Notes under the pieces: generated by a model | Database searches by the model: none | What the model was told of the DNA's origin: nothing | What the model saw: only the letters and a program-made list of their open reading frames with translations | DNA from: Casuarius casuarius | Lineage: Eukaryota > Chordata > Aves > Casuariiformes > Casuariidae | Direction of reading: 5' to 3' | DNA length: 64,000 bases | Assembly: GCA_003342895.1 (NCBI GenBank) | Contig: PTFA01000056.1 | Coordinates: 434,001 to 498,000 of the forward strand | Program-made: the position numbers and the translations under genes | In this document: piece by piece, positions 37,413 to 49,414 of the stretch | Layout: each line of letters starts with the position of its first letter | Position numbering within the stretch: position 1 is the first letter of the stretch

Positions 37413-38439
37413 CGTAACAATAATTGGCTATCTGGTAATAGTATATGTAATATTGGCTATCTAAAACTCATCTAAGTCATGATTAGTTGATGTCATAGCA
37501 GAGGCATTTCTATAGCTGTCATACTTAGAATGACTTAAAAGGATCTCTCATTGTAAGTATGGCAATAAGGAAGATAACTACTGGGGAAATAACAAAGTAG
37601 CGTTCAAAACTGACATCATTAGCACTGCAGAGAAAAACTAGTTGATACATGGTGATTATTTTTTGTGTGACAATATGGATTTAAGCATCATCATTTTGAC
37701 AGATTGGTACCATCCTTGAACACTCTATGAGGTTTTTTCCTGTAAAGTTTGGAGAAATTGAAGATTTCTGATTGGATCCAGAGTATATTTTTTTTTCCTA
37801 AACTGAAATGCAGTAAAGTGGTAACAAAATTTTAGTATTTTTTTTAAGAAATAACTCCACATTTACAGTATTTGGTCTTTTTTTTTTTTTAGCTTATTTT
37901 TCAGCTCCCAAAATGTATCTGCTGAATTGCATCATTCAGATATTAAAGCATTGGCAAAAATGGTTGCTGGCTCTTGGTTTTTCTTTTTCTACTTTTCTTC
38001 AGAGCTGTGCAACACATATATATGTGTATATACCTACCAAAAAAAATTTCCAGCACTTGCAGGATTCAATTCCATGTGCTCCACTGAAAAGTAGAATTAA
38101 AGTAAGCATGTCCATATCATCTGTGTAGCAGCTTAGCTCAGTGGACTAATGCAGTGCCATTTCTGAATTTGCTGTGGAAAGTTCATATGTCCATGGATAA
38201 ATATAATAGATCAGTAGATTATGAAACTTTGTAAGCTGCTAAGCAAGACATAATAAATAAAGATCTTTTTTTTTTTCTGTAGAAGCCAAATCTTGCTATC
38301 CTGCAACAAGCAGAGCTAGACTTCCCAATGTGGGTTGAAGGGGTATAAGCTTCCCCGAAGTCGTAAGGCACTTGGGAAGCAATTGTAAATATCCTTACAG
38401 CCTCTGGATGGTAACAGTGGGCCAAGACAGTACAATGCA
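37413..38439. other. Non-coding stretch, no gene seen
   Basis: AT-rich DNA with poly-T runs (about 37877-37891, 38265-38276) and a short TA/TG-rich run near 38014-38033. Confidence 0.5.
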
Positions 38440-38620
38440 TGATTCCCCGGGTGAAGCTTCGTGGCCTGGGAGCAAGTAGCCCCGTTCACAGCCACGCTTC
38501 AACCCGTTCTCCTCCCCGGGGAGACCAGCCCAAGTTGCTGCGCAGCCCCTGGTGTTCAGGGGAGCAGGACACAGAGTCCCTTTGTAGCGACTCTTGACTT
38601 TGTTGTACGGCACACGGTGG
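38440..38620. promoter_or_regulatory. CpG-rich patch in CpG-poor surroundings
   Basis: About ten CpGs occur in roughly 175 bases (for example two CCCCGG sites, CCCGTT twice, TGCGCAG, TAGCGAC, TACGGC, CACGGT), in DNA that otherwise has very few. GC is about 58%. No gene frame is convincing: the 38395-38613 minus frame is Cys/Gly/Arg-rich chance coding. It could be a small unmethylated regulatory element, a non-coding exon, or a younger insertion. Confidence 0.35.
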
Positions 38621-39589
38621 TTTTTCTGCCTTTGAGGCTGCTGGTACCTGTGATCTGAGTGGAAATGATTTGATTGTCCTTAGGTACTAGTGAATCTGTA
38701 TCGCTACTCATCTTGTGCCTTTCCTAATACAGTGCCTGGAAAATGTTTCATGTTCGCCTGAAAGAAATGAGCAACAAACCTCTCTCTCTCTCTAATATAC
38801 ACACACTAAATAGCAGGACTTGGTTTAATCCACAGCAAAACCCAGGAAGTTCAAAGCTGAACTTGGCTTTCAATTACTAATTCATTGCTTTTGTTTGTGG
38901 GTATTGCAGTCCGTGTGATATGTGAGATTACCCACTGATTGTCATTTGTCACAGTAATGTGGATCTTCCATAAAAAGGAATTAAGAATGAAGCTTCCTCT
39001 AACATTTGAACTATCAGTACTTGTGCTTCACAGTGGTGTAGGAAATTGGAAAGTTGGGTTTTTTGTGTGAGGGGAGCTGAATGTGGGTGTGAATTAATAG
39101 AATTTTTAAATGTAGTTTTAATTTTTATCAGCAAGCACTGCTCTATTATCAGCTAGATGATAAAATGTCTTGAATAGTTGACTCTGGGGCTTTCACTAAA
39201 CTGCCCATGAATGCTGAAACCATCTGTTTTTCTGGACGTTTGTCAGGGTGAGTGTGGCAGAGGCAGCTGTTTGAAAAGGGACGCTTTGGATGATGAACCA
39301 GCCCATTGTTTCTGAGCGATTCGCTTGCATTCAGAGGCTCTACCCAAGCGTACTATAGAGCAATCAAAATCAAACTATTGTTTGTACCAATCATATTGAT
39401 CTGAAAAGAAGGTGGTGGGATGACCGCATTGTAGATGCAAATAGTTGTTTAGAGCAGCTGTATGCTGGCCAATATGTACCACAGTAGGAAACCCACATGG
39501 AAGCTAGAGGGCTCTCTGCACCCTACTGGGGAAAAAAAAAAGATTATGCCAGATTGAACTCTGGTTTACAGCAAAAACGAAGGCTCTGG
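38621..39589. other. Non-coding stretch with (CT)7 microsatellite
   Basis: A (CT)7 run at 38780-38793 is followed by an ACACAC stretch. Otherwise unremarkable unique DNA. Confidence 0.55.
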
Positions 39590-40460
39590 ACTGTTGGTAT
39601 TGCTAGTAATTTGCTTTTTACAGCAATTGTTGACATTAACCCTGTAGTGCCTTAGCTAGTAATTGACGTCAATTGTTTCATTTTTTTTCTGCGTGCACAT
39701 TGCAAAGGGAGCTTATCAAAAAGATAATTATCTAAAGCTACTGCAATGAAATATAGGAACGATTTGCTTGGGTGTCAACTATCAATTTTCTCTTCTATAA
39801 AAATTAATTGCACTTTTGTTGTTGTTTTTTATGCAAAATCATTCATGCACTGTTTAAAGTTTTCATAATTTATTTATGATAATGAAAATACAGCAGCTGA
39901 ATCGAAACATATTGTGGTGTTCGTTTCTGTGTTAAATATAGCTGTCTTATCTCTGCAGAAAGCAGAGGAAAAGATGATCTTTAGTGCATGTAATGAAGAT
40001 TATAGCTTTTAGTTTAGAGTAACTGAGAAAGCTACACTTCATCCATTAACATTTTAAGCTTTTTAGTTGTCCTTGTCACTTCATTGCATGCATGCTAATA
40101 TCTCCTCATATAAAATTTAATCTGTCGAACTAAATGAAGGAATTAGTATCTGAAAGACATCTTTCATTAAGCAATTAACGAATCTTTCTAACAAATCTAC
40201 AAAAGCATATGTGTTTATATTTAATAAGTATTTGTATGATCAGCCAATTACAATACATAGATACATCTTTTTTGTTTATTTTCAATATTACAAAATCTAA
40301 ACTTACAGTCAGGTCATAATTATGCTTTAGTAAACATCATAATTGTCAGCAGCTGTAGTCAGGGGGCTGCTGTCTTTCAAAATCATCATAGAGTCATGTA
40401 AAGCTTAAGATATATTTCTTTGTGTAAGAATCTGTTTTCCATCTCTCAAAGACTCACAGT
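39590..40460. promoter_or_regulatory. Possible conserved non-coding element / enhancer with CRE and GATA palindromes
   Basis: An AT-rich block dense in homeodomain-type TAATTA/ATTAA words, without repeats or long frames. It carries a perfect 14-bp palindrome at 39661-39674 centred on the full CRE octamer TGACGTCA (39664-39671). It also has a perfect 12-bp palindrome AGATAATTATCT at 39722-39733, which holds two GATA sites beside a third TTATC (39713-39717). A further GCATGCATGC palindrome lies at 40086-40095. The CRE octamer is the consensus for CREB/ATF dimers, and the GATA words fit GATA factors. Enhancer function is inference. The texture resembles vertebrate developmental enhancers, but conservation cannot be measured here. 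Confidence 0.35.
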
Positions 40461-43400
40461 TGGGAATTATGAGGTAGTAAAGAATCAGCACAGGGAATAA
40501 ACTTAGGGATATGTATTTTTAAAATTAACGATGATGTGTTTGTGCATGTAGGAGGGAAGGAAACAAGAATAGGATGGCAGCATGTATTAAAAGATGATCA
40601 CCTGCCCCAGCTGCAACGTTTCATTTCAGAGCTCTGCAGTAGCTTTTGAAATGTATTCTCTTCCCAGTTTGCGTTCACGGTTTTTTGAAGGGACGTCCCA
40701 CCATAACTTAAACTATTACTAAACCAGTGTCAGTTCTGTATGGCCTCCTTGTAAAAAGTGAAAAAATGTAAGTAAAAATCGTGACATTGTCCTTTTGCTC
40801 TTGCACCATTATTAACTCATTTAGGAGTTGTTTTAGGAGTATATATGAACACTCCTTTCTTTGGAAAAGTCCTTCTTTACTGAAAAGTCCTTCTTGTCTG
40901 AATTATTTTAATTTTCAAAATGACCCACCTGAGGCATAAATGTCTAGTCACTCCATGATAATGAACTGTAAATTGACTAATAACGCTTTCCTGTGAAAAA
41001 AATACACTACTTTATTTCTTTGAATAAGATGGTGCTCAGGTAATAGTTGGTCCTTTGATTTGGCTTTTGTTTATAGAATTTTTAAAAATGAAGTCTGCAC
41101 TTGGATCATGCTGTTGGTTTGGAGAAAAAGATTGTGGTAAAGCAGCGGATAAGCAACAAATCTTTGTACTAGTTTCAAGTAATGGCCACTTTCTTGAGTG
41201 AGGAGCAAATTCTGCATGAAAAGGTATGGTTCATTTTCAAGCACATACGGTATCTACAACACTCCTAAGCTTTTCCTTCTGAATAAAGTATATTGTTCTT
41301 AAGACACTAATAGACATAGTACTGTAGGACAAAACGCTTGGGAATCTGGCAAAAAAATTCACAGAGAAAATTTAAAGGTGATTAGGAGGAATAAGTTCCC
41401 CCAAATGCTTACGAAACACTGTACGTTCAGTTCTCTCCCTGTCTCAGTGGGGTGGGGAATGAGCCACCAGTGAGAGATGTTAGTCAGATCAGTTAATGAA
41501 ATACAGGAAGGCACTGGGGTATTAGGTGATGAGGACAGTATAAAGATAAATGTGGAGGAGCAGTGTGGTCAGTAGGAAGACTTATTTTTCGTTCCTGACA
41601 TACCAAGCAACATTAAGACAGACAGTGTAGCATGTTTGATTTGACTCATTTTCTTATCTTTTTCATTAGCAGTTTGCTACCTGACTGTTTTAGAGCCAGT
41701 TCTCTAAGTGTTAAAACAACTCACCAGCTTGACAGCTATCATATATGTCTGGCAGTATTAACAAAGTGTAATCCTTGCCATAAAGTTAGGAAGAAAAATG
41801 TATCAGACACCTACTCATTGGTTGCCAGAGGACCAAACCTCTGAGCAGGAGAGAGACAGAGGGAGAAGCTGCACCACCAGCAAAGTTCAGGGATGATGAG
41901 AAGCCAAGACACATGCTATCTTCGCTTCCTGGAAAAGGTGGAGTGAAGGAATCGTGGAAGTCTTTTTTCACTATCTGATAGTTCTTTGTAGCACCTGCGA
42001 AAATCTGCTTAAAGTTCCACCGTTAGCTTCAGACTCCACGTTGTTCTTTCTTACCTTATATTGTGGTGGAGGCCAAAGTCATCATTCAAGTATGGTTTCT
42101 GCTGTGGGCGGTGCGCTGTACAAAGTATTAGTAAGACACATTCCTGTCCTGGAAGAGCACCAGCCTCCCTCAAGCATTAGCAGTTTCCTTCTTCTTTTAA
42201 TCTTTCACTTAGCTGCTCTTAGGCAGCTTTCTGGACATAGGCTTTTATTAAGCTGTTTTTTTATGTCTTCTGTGATTGATTCCTGTGCTTCCAATGCTAT
42301 TCAGTTTTGCTAAATATTGGCTGCATGAAATTATTGTTTAGTAAAATCTAGAGATTTTACTGAGTGCAACTCATGAATCCACTTTACTTCAACAGGAATT
42401 GCACAAGCAGGAGTTACAGAATATCAGTGTTTGTTTATAGTGCTTATGATGAAGAGCAGTATAAATACGTGGATAGACAGAAATCAGTGCCGTGGAAAAA
42501 TATATCACTACTATATCACATTTTAACCTTTTCCCATGATCAGTTTTCATCAGAAAAATTCCCTGGAAATGGGATTGGCTATAGATGAAGGGCTGTGTTT
42601 TTATGCTGCGGTTATCTGGAGGTAATCCTTTGCATATGGTCTCAGAACTGATTAAACTCTCGTTTGGTCAGCCTGGTGTCCCCAGGATTGCCATTCATTT
42701 CCTGATCTGGGCATGGGTTGTGAAAGAGGCAGATTTAAACCATAATATGGAATTACAAGCACTGCATGTGTGTGTTTTAACATTATTTAGCTGTGTTTTT
42801 ATTAGAGGAGAAAAAAGTGTGAGAGTTTCCTTTTGGCGTGAGGGACAATTCAGATAGCTATTGCATTTTTAAATCCTAACAGAGACAGGAAAATTATAAT
42901 CTAATATAAATAATGTTTTCTTGGGTGGTCACACAGAAATAGAGTTTGTTGTGCTTTGTTCCTATTAAGATTTTAAAGTTCTCAGTATAAAAATACATAC
43001 ATGTAAATACACCTTTTTTTCTGCTTCCCAATGAAGGAGATATTTTTTGTTCTAAAACTTTTTTGTAATAATCAACTAAAAAGTTTTTCTTTGAGCCATC
43101 TCCTTTTCCTGGCTAAAATTGGGTTCCCAAAGTAACATTTTGACATGATCCTGGATTGGATGATTAACATCCATTCACAAGGTGAATAATATGTTAGGCA
43201 AAAATTTAGTACAGTTAGAGAATTTGGCACAAAGTTGGAATAAGGACAAAATCTTGTCAGATTTGGGTGCTGAAAGCCATATGCTTATTTTTTGAAGGTG
43301 GGTCACGTTTTTAACTGTCAGATTGTTAAGACTCCTCACAGCACCCATGGATTTCTGTCAGAGACAGGTTTTCACCACCGTGGGAAATCAGGTCTGCCCG

Positions 43401-46400
43401 CTACCCCCAATTTGGCACGTAAATTCAAAACTTCGATGACAAGGCATCTAATTCATGAAGCCTGATTTGTGATGTGGAAGGACTTCTCTTACCGAGAGTT
43501 GATTTCCGTTTTTACTGTGGCAAACTGTCATTTCCTGCAAGTTGCAGAGCATTGGGAAGGTTGCTTGTTTGCTGTTTTTCTGTCTTTTTTATAAAGACTT
43601 ACCTTGCGAAGTTAAGTGCTTGAATAAGGATCTCTGTCACAAACAAGTTTCATGACTTCTGGTCCCAAGCATTGTTCGTATATTTGTTTAGGAAAAATTG
43701 AGAAAGAAAGGAAAAGCTAAACAAAAATTAGACATCTCATCTGTAGCCTGAATGAATTCATAGGTAATTTACAACAACACTTTCATGCCAGCGTTTTCAT
43801 TCTAGCTTGAATAACTCTACTGTTTTTACCCTCCACTTCTTTCCAGTATGTTTTTAGGAAGCCTTAATTTTACTGTGCTAAATAAGCCAATTTACTTAAG
43901 TATGCTCTCCTGAGAACTGTTCTCATTCCTCTTCCATTTGAATTATTCATCTTTGATTTTTGAACCTGATATCCAGAATTGTCCACTAAATTGTCCTTGA
44001 AATTCAAGACGAGGTTTCATCAGAGCTTTATAGGGGGTGAGACAAATGCTTCCCTATTTCTGTTGAAAGTAGGCTGATTGATAGGACTGTTGTGTTTCTG
44101 CATTTCATTAATCATTGTATAGGAAATTAATAGATGTAGGTCCTTCTTCTCCTCTGTGTTTTCAGTTGTGGAGCCCTAGCACCTAGCAGAAATTCTTGTT
44201 TCTGTACTGAAGTGCATGACCTTTAAGTTGAGGCTAAAAAATCTCTTTCCATTACTGTGGTCCCAGACGACTTCTTTGCGATTTCCAGTCCTCTTTATTA
44301 TCGGTGCCTTCTGACTTCCCATTCTCATTAGCATCCTTATGTTTAATATTTTGCTGATGAAAGTATTAAACCCAACTAGTACTGAAACCAGTCCCTGAAG
44401 AACTTCACAAGTAACTTCCTTCCCATATGGATCAGTCTTTTTTTTCTGTGTAATCCACTGACTTCTTTAGCCATTTCCTTTATTAAAATGGTTTCCACTT
44501 TAACTGACTGTGGCTATTGAATGCTATGCTGAATTCCAGGTAGATTAGACTTACTATTTTTTGTTTTGTTTTTAATCTAAAATACTGGTTTTCTATTCGA
44601 AGGAAGATTTCAGAATGATGTAATATGATATGCCATGGTAAACCTGTGCTGCATTTTCTGGTTTCCTAATGTCTAGTTGCCAGCTTTAAGATTTTTTTCA
44701 AAACTTAAACAGATCTAGAGGTCTGTAGCAACTTAGAATCATGTTTCTTTGGTATTGTTGTTAGAAAGAAATAGGCATAATCATACAGAGCCACCTGTGA
44801 TGTGTTTAAAAACTGCGTTTATTTCAACAAAAATTAGCACAGTGAGCTTTTCAAAGCAGACTACTATTCTTAAGTTATAATCTTTTTCAGCATTCGCAAA
44901 CAAAGTTCAGTCACCCTTTGTGGATGTTGTATGTCACAAGACAGGTTATACAGCAATTTAGCATGTAGAGTTTTCATTTCTGGATGGTTTCTAATGAGAA
45001 TCTTGTTAGTCCCAACAGGTCCAGCTTCTTTTCAAGTGTAAGCCAATAGATTTGGGCCCATTCACGCTGAGAAAAATCGTCCCACTTTATTGCAGATTAA
45101 TTTTTTTAAAAAGGAGACTGCTTATGGATTTTTTGAGATCCCGTAGCAATCTTTGCCCCAGGATCCTCCTCAAATTCTGTTTTAGGTGTTTACCAAGTCA
45201 CAGATATCAGTCATCTCAGAAAATACCTTTCCCCTACTATTATTTGCTTTAAGTTTATTTTGATACTGCCTTAATACCTTAAGCTGTCCGTGGTGCAATT
45301 CCAAACCAGCAAAAACAGTTACTGAGTTGTTTTCTATATCGCAGTAGCTCTCATGTAACTGAGTGGAGTCAGTCCTTAAAACAGAACTGGTCAGGAGCAA
45401 AATGGAAGTTATTTGTGTTTTCCCCAACTGAGGGTGGCTCTCACGTAGCTTTCTTATGTTTTATTAGAAAGAGTAACTGTCCTTTCAGTTCCTGTGTGTT
45501 TTATATTTGGGATCCTGTTACATTTCTCAAGACGTAGAAACTTTTATGTTTAATTTATCTAGCAAATTTGATATTCAGTACTCACTGTAAACAAATACTG
45601 CACGTTCAGTCCTTAGTCTGCCTGTGTAATATCCACTGGTATCAAATAAGGACTGTATGCTCTGCCTTTGACTTAAGGTAAAGGCTTTCTTCTTAAACGA
45701 CACGTTAACTCTGTCGTTCCAGCAATGAGTGAATCAAAGTTTAATGATAGTAATAAGGCTAAATGAACAGAGTTTATGCATGAAATGAGTATGAAATGTT
45801 TTAAATTTCCAGTTTGGTTCTAGCATCCTAAACAGTGTAGGTCAAAACCACTCTGCTACCATCCCTGTGTTGTTAGCTGGCGGATATTTACCTCTACTTC
45901 TTTCTCTGTTTCAAAGCCAATTCCTCTCTTGCAATAGTCAAACAAGAAGTATATTATAAAATATTGATGAGAAATGCCATGTAATAACATAGCATGGTGA
46001 TGGTTCAAGTACAATGATAAACAATGGACAGAGTTTCTATTAAAATAAATATTTGGCATAATTAAAAAAAACAACAGGGTGGTGTTAAGCCTCATTTAAA
46101 GAGGCTTGAAAGTAAATTTTACTTTTTTTCTTAATCTTATGAGAGATTTAGGTAAGGGTTAATCTAGTTGATTTAAGTCTCCTGTTACCTCTAATACAAA
46201 AACCATTATGAGAATTTACCTTCAGACTCTCCATGAACAACTGAATTGATGTATACTCTTTGATCAGACTGAATGATTTACCTTTAGGGGCATCACCGTC
46301 ATGTGGCATATATTAAGGGAGGGTTAAAAATGGTTACCACTGTTGAAGTAGCTTTTGCTAAAATGGGTGTTGATGTTGTTTAGATATTGTCAGACCACCA

Positions 46401-46983
46401 GTCAAAGTTTATGCTTTATTAAACGGTGGATTCACTGCAGTCACATGAGGAAGTGGGAATACTGTTCTGCTTCAGATAGTCTATGTGTTATGTCCAATTT
46501 CAGCATACTTCCTTCCTGGGATTTGGTTTCATTGACAATTTGATAATGGACCGCAGCCAGTGCTTCCTCCAAAAGTCCTGCTTGTCAGTAGAGTTGCTTC
46601 TGTTATGTCCCTGTTCCTTTTTGAGTTCCTGTTTATTTTTTTCTCGTATATTCCCCTGTAGTTAAGAAATAGCTTAGTTAGCAGAATTTAGGATTCAGTT
46701 TCATTGTACAGTTATGTTTCATTGAGTGTTATCCATAGCTTCCATCTAACGCATACACAGACCCCTCAAGTTGAGGGTGCTTCTAACTTGGTGCATTTGC
46801 CCCTTTTAGTTTGCCCTTCAGGTTAGTACAGATGATCGTTCAGAGCAGTTCGGGGGTTATTTTGTACTGTGGCTGTTCTCCCTGGAAGGGGACTGTCATG
46901 AGGTGCTAATGGTTTTGTGGAAATCATTTAAAATCATGCTGTAACAAACTAATAAAGGGCACCATTCCTTCTCCTAAATATAG
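40461..46983. other. Long non-coding stretch, no supported gene
   Basis: AT-rich DNA. A doubled AAAAGTCCTTCTT phrase lies at 40865-40895. The 119-codon frame at 41954-42313 and the 90-codon frame at 42585-42857 show no domain, signal or splice support. Confidence 0.5.
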
Positions 46984-47162
46984 ATCTCTCTCCTGCATGG
47001 GCTCCAGCTGTGGATCCAGAAGGCTGTAATTCTCCCTTCGGTCCTGTGTCAGACCTGGCAGCTCTGTGTGAACACGTGAAGACCATGGAGCCCCTCATGG
47101 CCCCAGATCCCTATCCTGAGACAGTTGAATTGAGCCCCCCTGTCTACTTTAGGGCAAAGTAA
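46984..47162 (+). other. Candidate terminal exon or repeat-derived frame (unconfirmed)
   Basis: Following CTCCTAAATATAG (46983), a frame is open for 58 codons to TAA at 47160-47162. It reads LSPAWAPAVDPEGCNSPFGP, then SDLAALCEHVKTMEPLMAPD, and ends ...SPPVYFRAK. Composition is Pro/Ala/Glu-rich and unlike the surrounding chance frames. In-frame TAA at 46953 limits the total open stretch to 68 codons. The acceptor is weak, and the DNA downstream (47163-47280) looks like old sauropsid interspersed repeat, so the frame may be repeat-derived. No protein family recognised. Confidence 0.17.
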
Positions 47163-47290
47163 ACCACTCTCTGAGCTCCACTGACTATACTGGTAGCTGT
47201 AAGGGGGGTAGGCAGGGCATTTTTAGATATCTATATTCAGATACCTAAATATGATCTGAAGCCAAATCCCGTGTGTGCAGTTAGAAGCAG
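47163..47290. repeat. Possible ancient interspersed repeat fragment
   Basis: GAGCTCCACTGACTATACTGG, followed by repeated ATATCTATATTCAGATACCT-like wording and GAAGCCAAATCCCGT, resembles an old sauropsid repeat family seen elsewhere as GATACCTAAAT motifs. Tentative. Confidence 0.3.
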
Positions 47291-48286
47291 GGTATTGTCT
47301 TCTTTAGTACGTGGGATACAGGCTGGAAACTGTTAGCATGCCACTGTGTACCAAACTAAAGCCATGCTGGTGCTTACACTTCATTTACCAGAATTTCACA
47401 TTTTATTTAAAGATAAGTAAGAGGTAAGTAACACACATATTCATCCCTCCTAACTTCGTACACCTGACCTGTTTAAGTGAAGACTGAAGTTGTCCCTCTG
47501 CAATCAAAGGAGATAGAGACAGATACCACTAGAGAGAAATGAAGATCTTAAGCACCCGAATTGGCACTGGGAATGCTACTTTCCAGTAGCTGTATGGGAT
47601 ATGCAGGGTGATTAGGATCCTTATGGTTTGCTTTAATTTTGGGCTCCCCCAAAATGTAAAACAAGTATAATCAGTGCAGACTCTGTGAGGAGTGTGGAGT
47701 GATATACCCAGTGGTGTAGGGGAGCAGACAGGGAATGGATTTAGTGTCTGGCTGACTCAGGTACTCAGCCGTGTGTTGTCTTTAGAATAGGAATTGTTTT
47801 CTTGCTCAACTTCTTTAAAAGAAGTACACCTTGCTGCTTTTGTGTCAAGGATGATATTAGGAATGGCTTATTCCGAATGCCAACACGACCTCCAGTCTCC
47901 GTATGTTCTCCATGGCGAATTTGTAGAAGAACAATAACAACTGAGACTGTCCTGCTGGAAAGGAAGGAGAAATCGCTGATTATTCCCTGGGAATATTGAA
48001 GTGCCCCTGGAAACAAATAACATCCTTTAGTAATGATTCCTGGTGATTCTTTTTATCCTCCAATAGCTGGTTTCTTTTCATGAGACAAGCTGTATATTTT
48101 GTATTCTTCTCTCCAGAAAGCACAAAGAAGAGCTTTTCTGGGAAATAAAACAAAAAGGCCAAAAAGAGAGAAGGGTAACTGTCCCATTCCACCTTGAGAG
48201 CATCCGTGCTGTGCAGAGGTTCCTGCTGCAGACACCCCTGCCCCAGAGTTTTATCCAGCTCATGGGGGCTGTGTGTGGGTACTCAC

Positions 48287-48402
48287 TTGGACCTGAAAGT
48301 GTTACAGCTGCAGAAGAATTAATAAATATTGCAGGGATGTTGCTCTGCTTATCCAGGGTCGGCTTGAGACTATAGGTGCTCTCTTCCACTGTATTTCTAA
48401 CC
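48287..48402 (-). other. Candidate internal exon B, minus strand (unconfirmed)
   Basis: On the minus strand, AACTCTGACAG precedes a 116-base block that ends at a strong donor, GTCCAA/GTGAGTAC (donor at 48286-48281). One frame is open through it and reads VRNTVEESTYSLKPTLDKQS, then NIPAIFINSSAAVTLSGP. The other two frames hit stops. Phase would be 2 in and 1 out. Local CpG content is higher than background, as often seen in exons. Its neighbour at 48505-48589 ends in phase 1, so the two do not join in frame unless a weaker AG inside this block (after AAATACAG) is used. No family is recognised. It may be a lineage-specific, decayed or false exon. Confidence 0.25.
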
Positions 48403-48504
48403 CTGTCAGAGTTGTTCACTTAATTACAATGGTGCTAAGTCTTTTTACAAGTTTAAGAATTAAAGCTGAAAGGAGGGATGTGGCTTGCCCGAATACAGAA
48501 GTAC

Positions 48505-48589
48505 CTGTACTATCCCGCGTCGTGTGTGAGTGGATGGTTACAGGGCCCGAGGCGTTGCTGATGGTGGCAGTGGTGCTGTAACCTCCTTT
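48505..48589 (-). other. Candidate internal exon A, minus strand (unconfirmed)
   Basis: On the minus strand a good acceptor (CATTCCCCATTCTGCCAG) precedes an 85-base block ending at GTACAG/GTACTT. The single open frame reads KGGYSTTATISNASGPVTIH and on through SHTTRDST, Ser/Thr-rich with a possible N-glycosylation sequon (NAS). The other two frames contain stops. The frame continues open past the donor to 48416. It lies 102 bases upstream, in minus sense, of candidate exon B, a very short intron for a vertebrate. Several preserved CpGs (CCCGCGTCG, GGGCCCGAGGCG) support a constrained or younger sequence. I do not recognise the protein. Confidence 0.25.
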
Positions 48590-48734
48590 CTGGCAGAATG
48601 GGGAATGGCGTATCTCAGCATTTCTGGTTAATACCATTGATGGTCTGGAGGGAAAGCCGACATAAAAATAGGTATCTGGAGCAGGCTACTTTCTTACTCT
48701 TGTGCTGAGGTGGAAACCTGAGGTTTCTGAACAG

Positions 48735-48810
48735 GATGACCTGGGATCAATACCTGCAGGCTGTTAAACTTTATGACTCGAGGTTTCTTCCAGCCCTGGG
48801 TTCTCTCATT
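48735..48810 (+). mobile_element. Possible CR1 LINE 3' tail fragment
   Basis: AGGATGACCTGGGATC and then ATGACTCGAGGTTTCTTCCA followed by GCCCTGGGTTCT resemble the CR1 3' end (CTCGAGGTCCCTTCCAGCCC...TTCT). Very short and decayed. Confidence 0.3.
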
Positions 48811-49268
48811 TTTCAAGTCACCGTAACCTTAATTGACATTGAGGTTGTCTTCTTACAGCATTTTTTTTTAAATATGTTCTTGGAAATGTTGGATGGCTTG
48901 TGAGTTTAAAGCAAATTAACAATACTTCTTTTTTTCTCTGTGAAAGCTGTTTTACAATATGTCTCTTGTAAACTTGCAGCTTTCTAAGTTTCTGTATCAG
49001 AATGTGAATTGATTATGGGATTTGACAGATCGTATCCCATTAGCTCTTTGGCCTGTAGGAAACAGCCCTTGACCTATTTTTTTAAGCTTTATTTCATAAA
49101 TGTTTTCAAAACTGTCTGAAGATCAAAAAAGCAGGGTCATTCATTTAAATTTCCTTAAAAAACCAGAGGTTCAGGGCTAATGCATGTATGGTTTATTAAT
49201 CAAATGTATGTAGCTGAAAGAAGCCAACTACAATTCACTTACAATTGCGATTTTACCCTATTTTAACG

Positions 49269-49414
49269 TTATTTTAATGAGCTACAGATTTGAATGTGGG
49301 CTTTGTTCATCTGTTGCTTCCACTCAATTGCAGTTTCACCCTAAGAAGACACAAGACAGATTGATCAGGCTTCCAGTCATTGTGAGACTTAAATGAAGTG
49401 AACAGGGCCTTATG
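49269..49414 (+). repeat. Unnamed dispersed repeat, copy 1
   Basis: It aligns by eye over about 145 bases with 52638-52781, same orientation. Both start TTATTTTAATGAG, share the 19-mer GAAGACACAAGACAGATTG exactly (49345-49363 here), and end near GGGCC(C)TTATG. Between these anchors they are clearly diverged with small indels. No coding frame is shared, since this copy has stops. An interspersed repeat is more likely than a local duplication because the flanks do not match. Confidence 0.72.

Noticed and set aside
41954..42313. 119-codon plus-strand frame with hydrophobic stretches
   Set aside because: No signal-peptide start, paired splice sites or family resemblance.
42585..42857. 90-codon plus-strand frame
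   Set aside because: No supporting signals or similarity.
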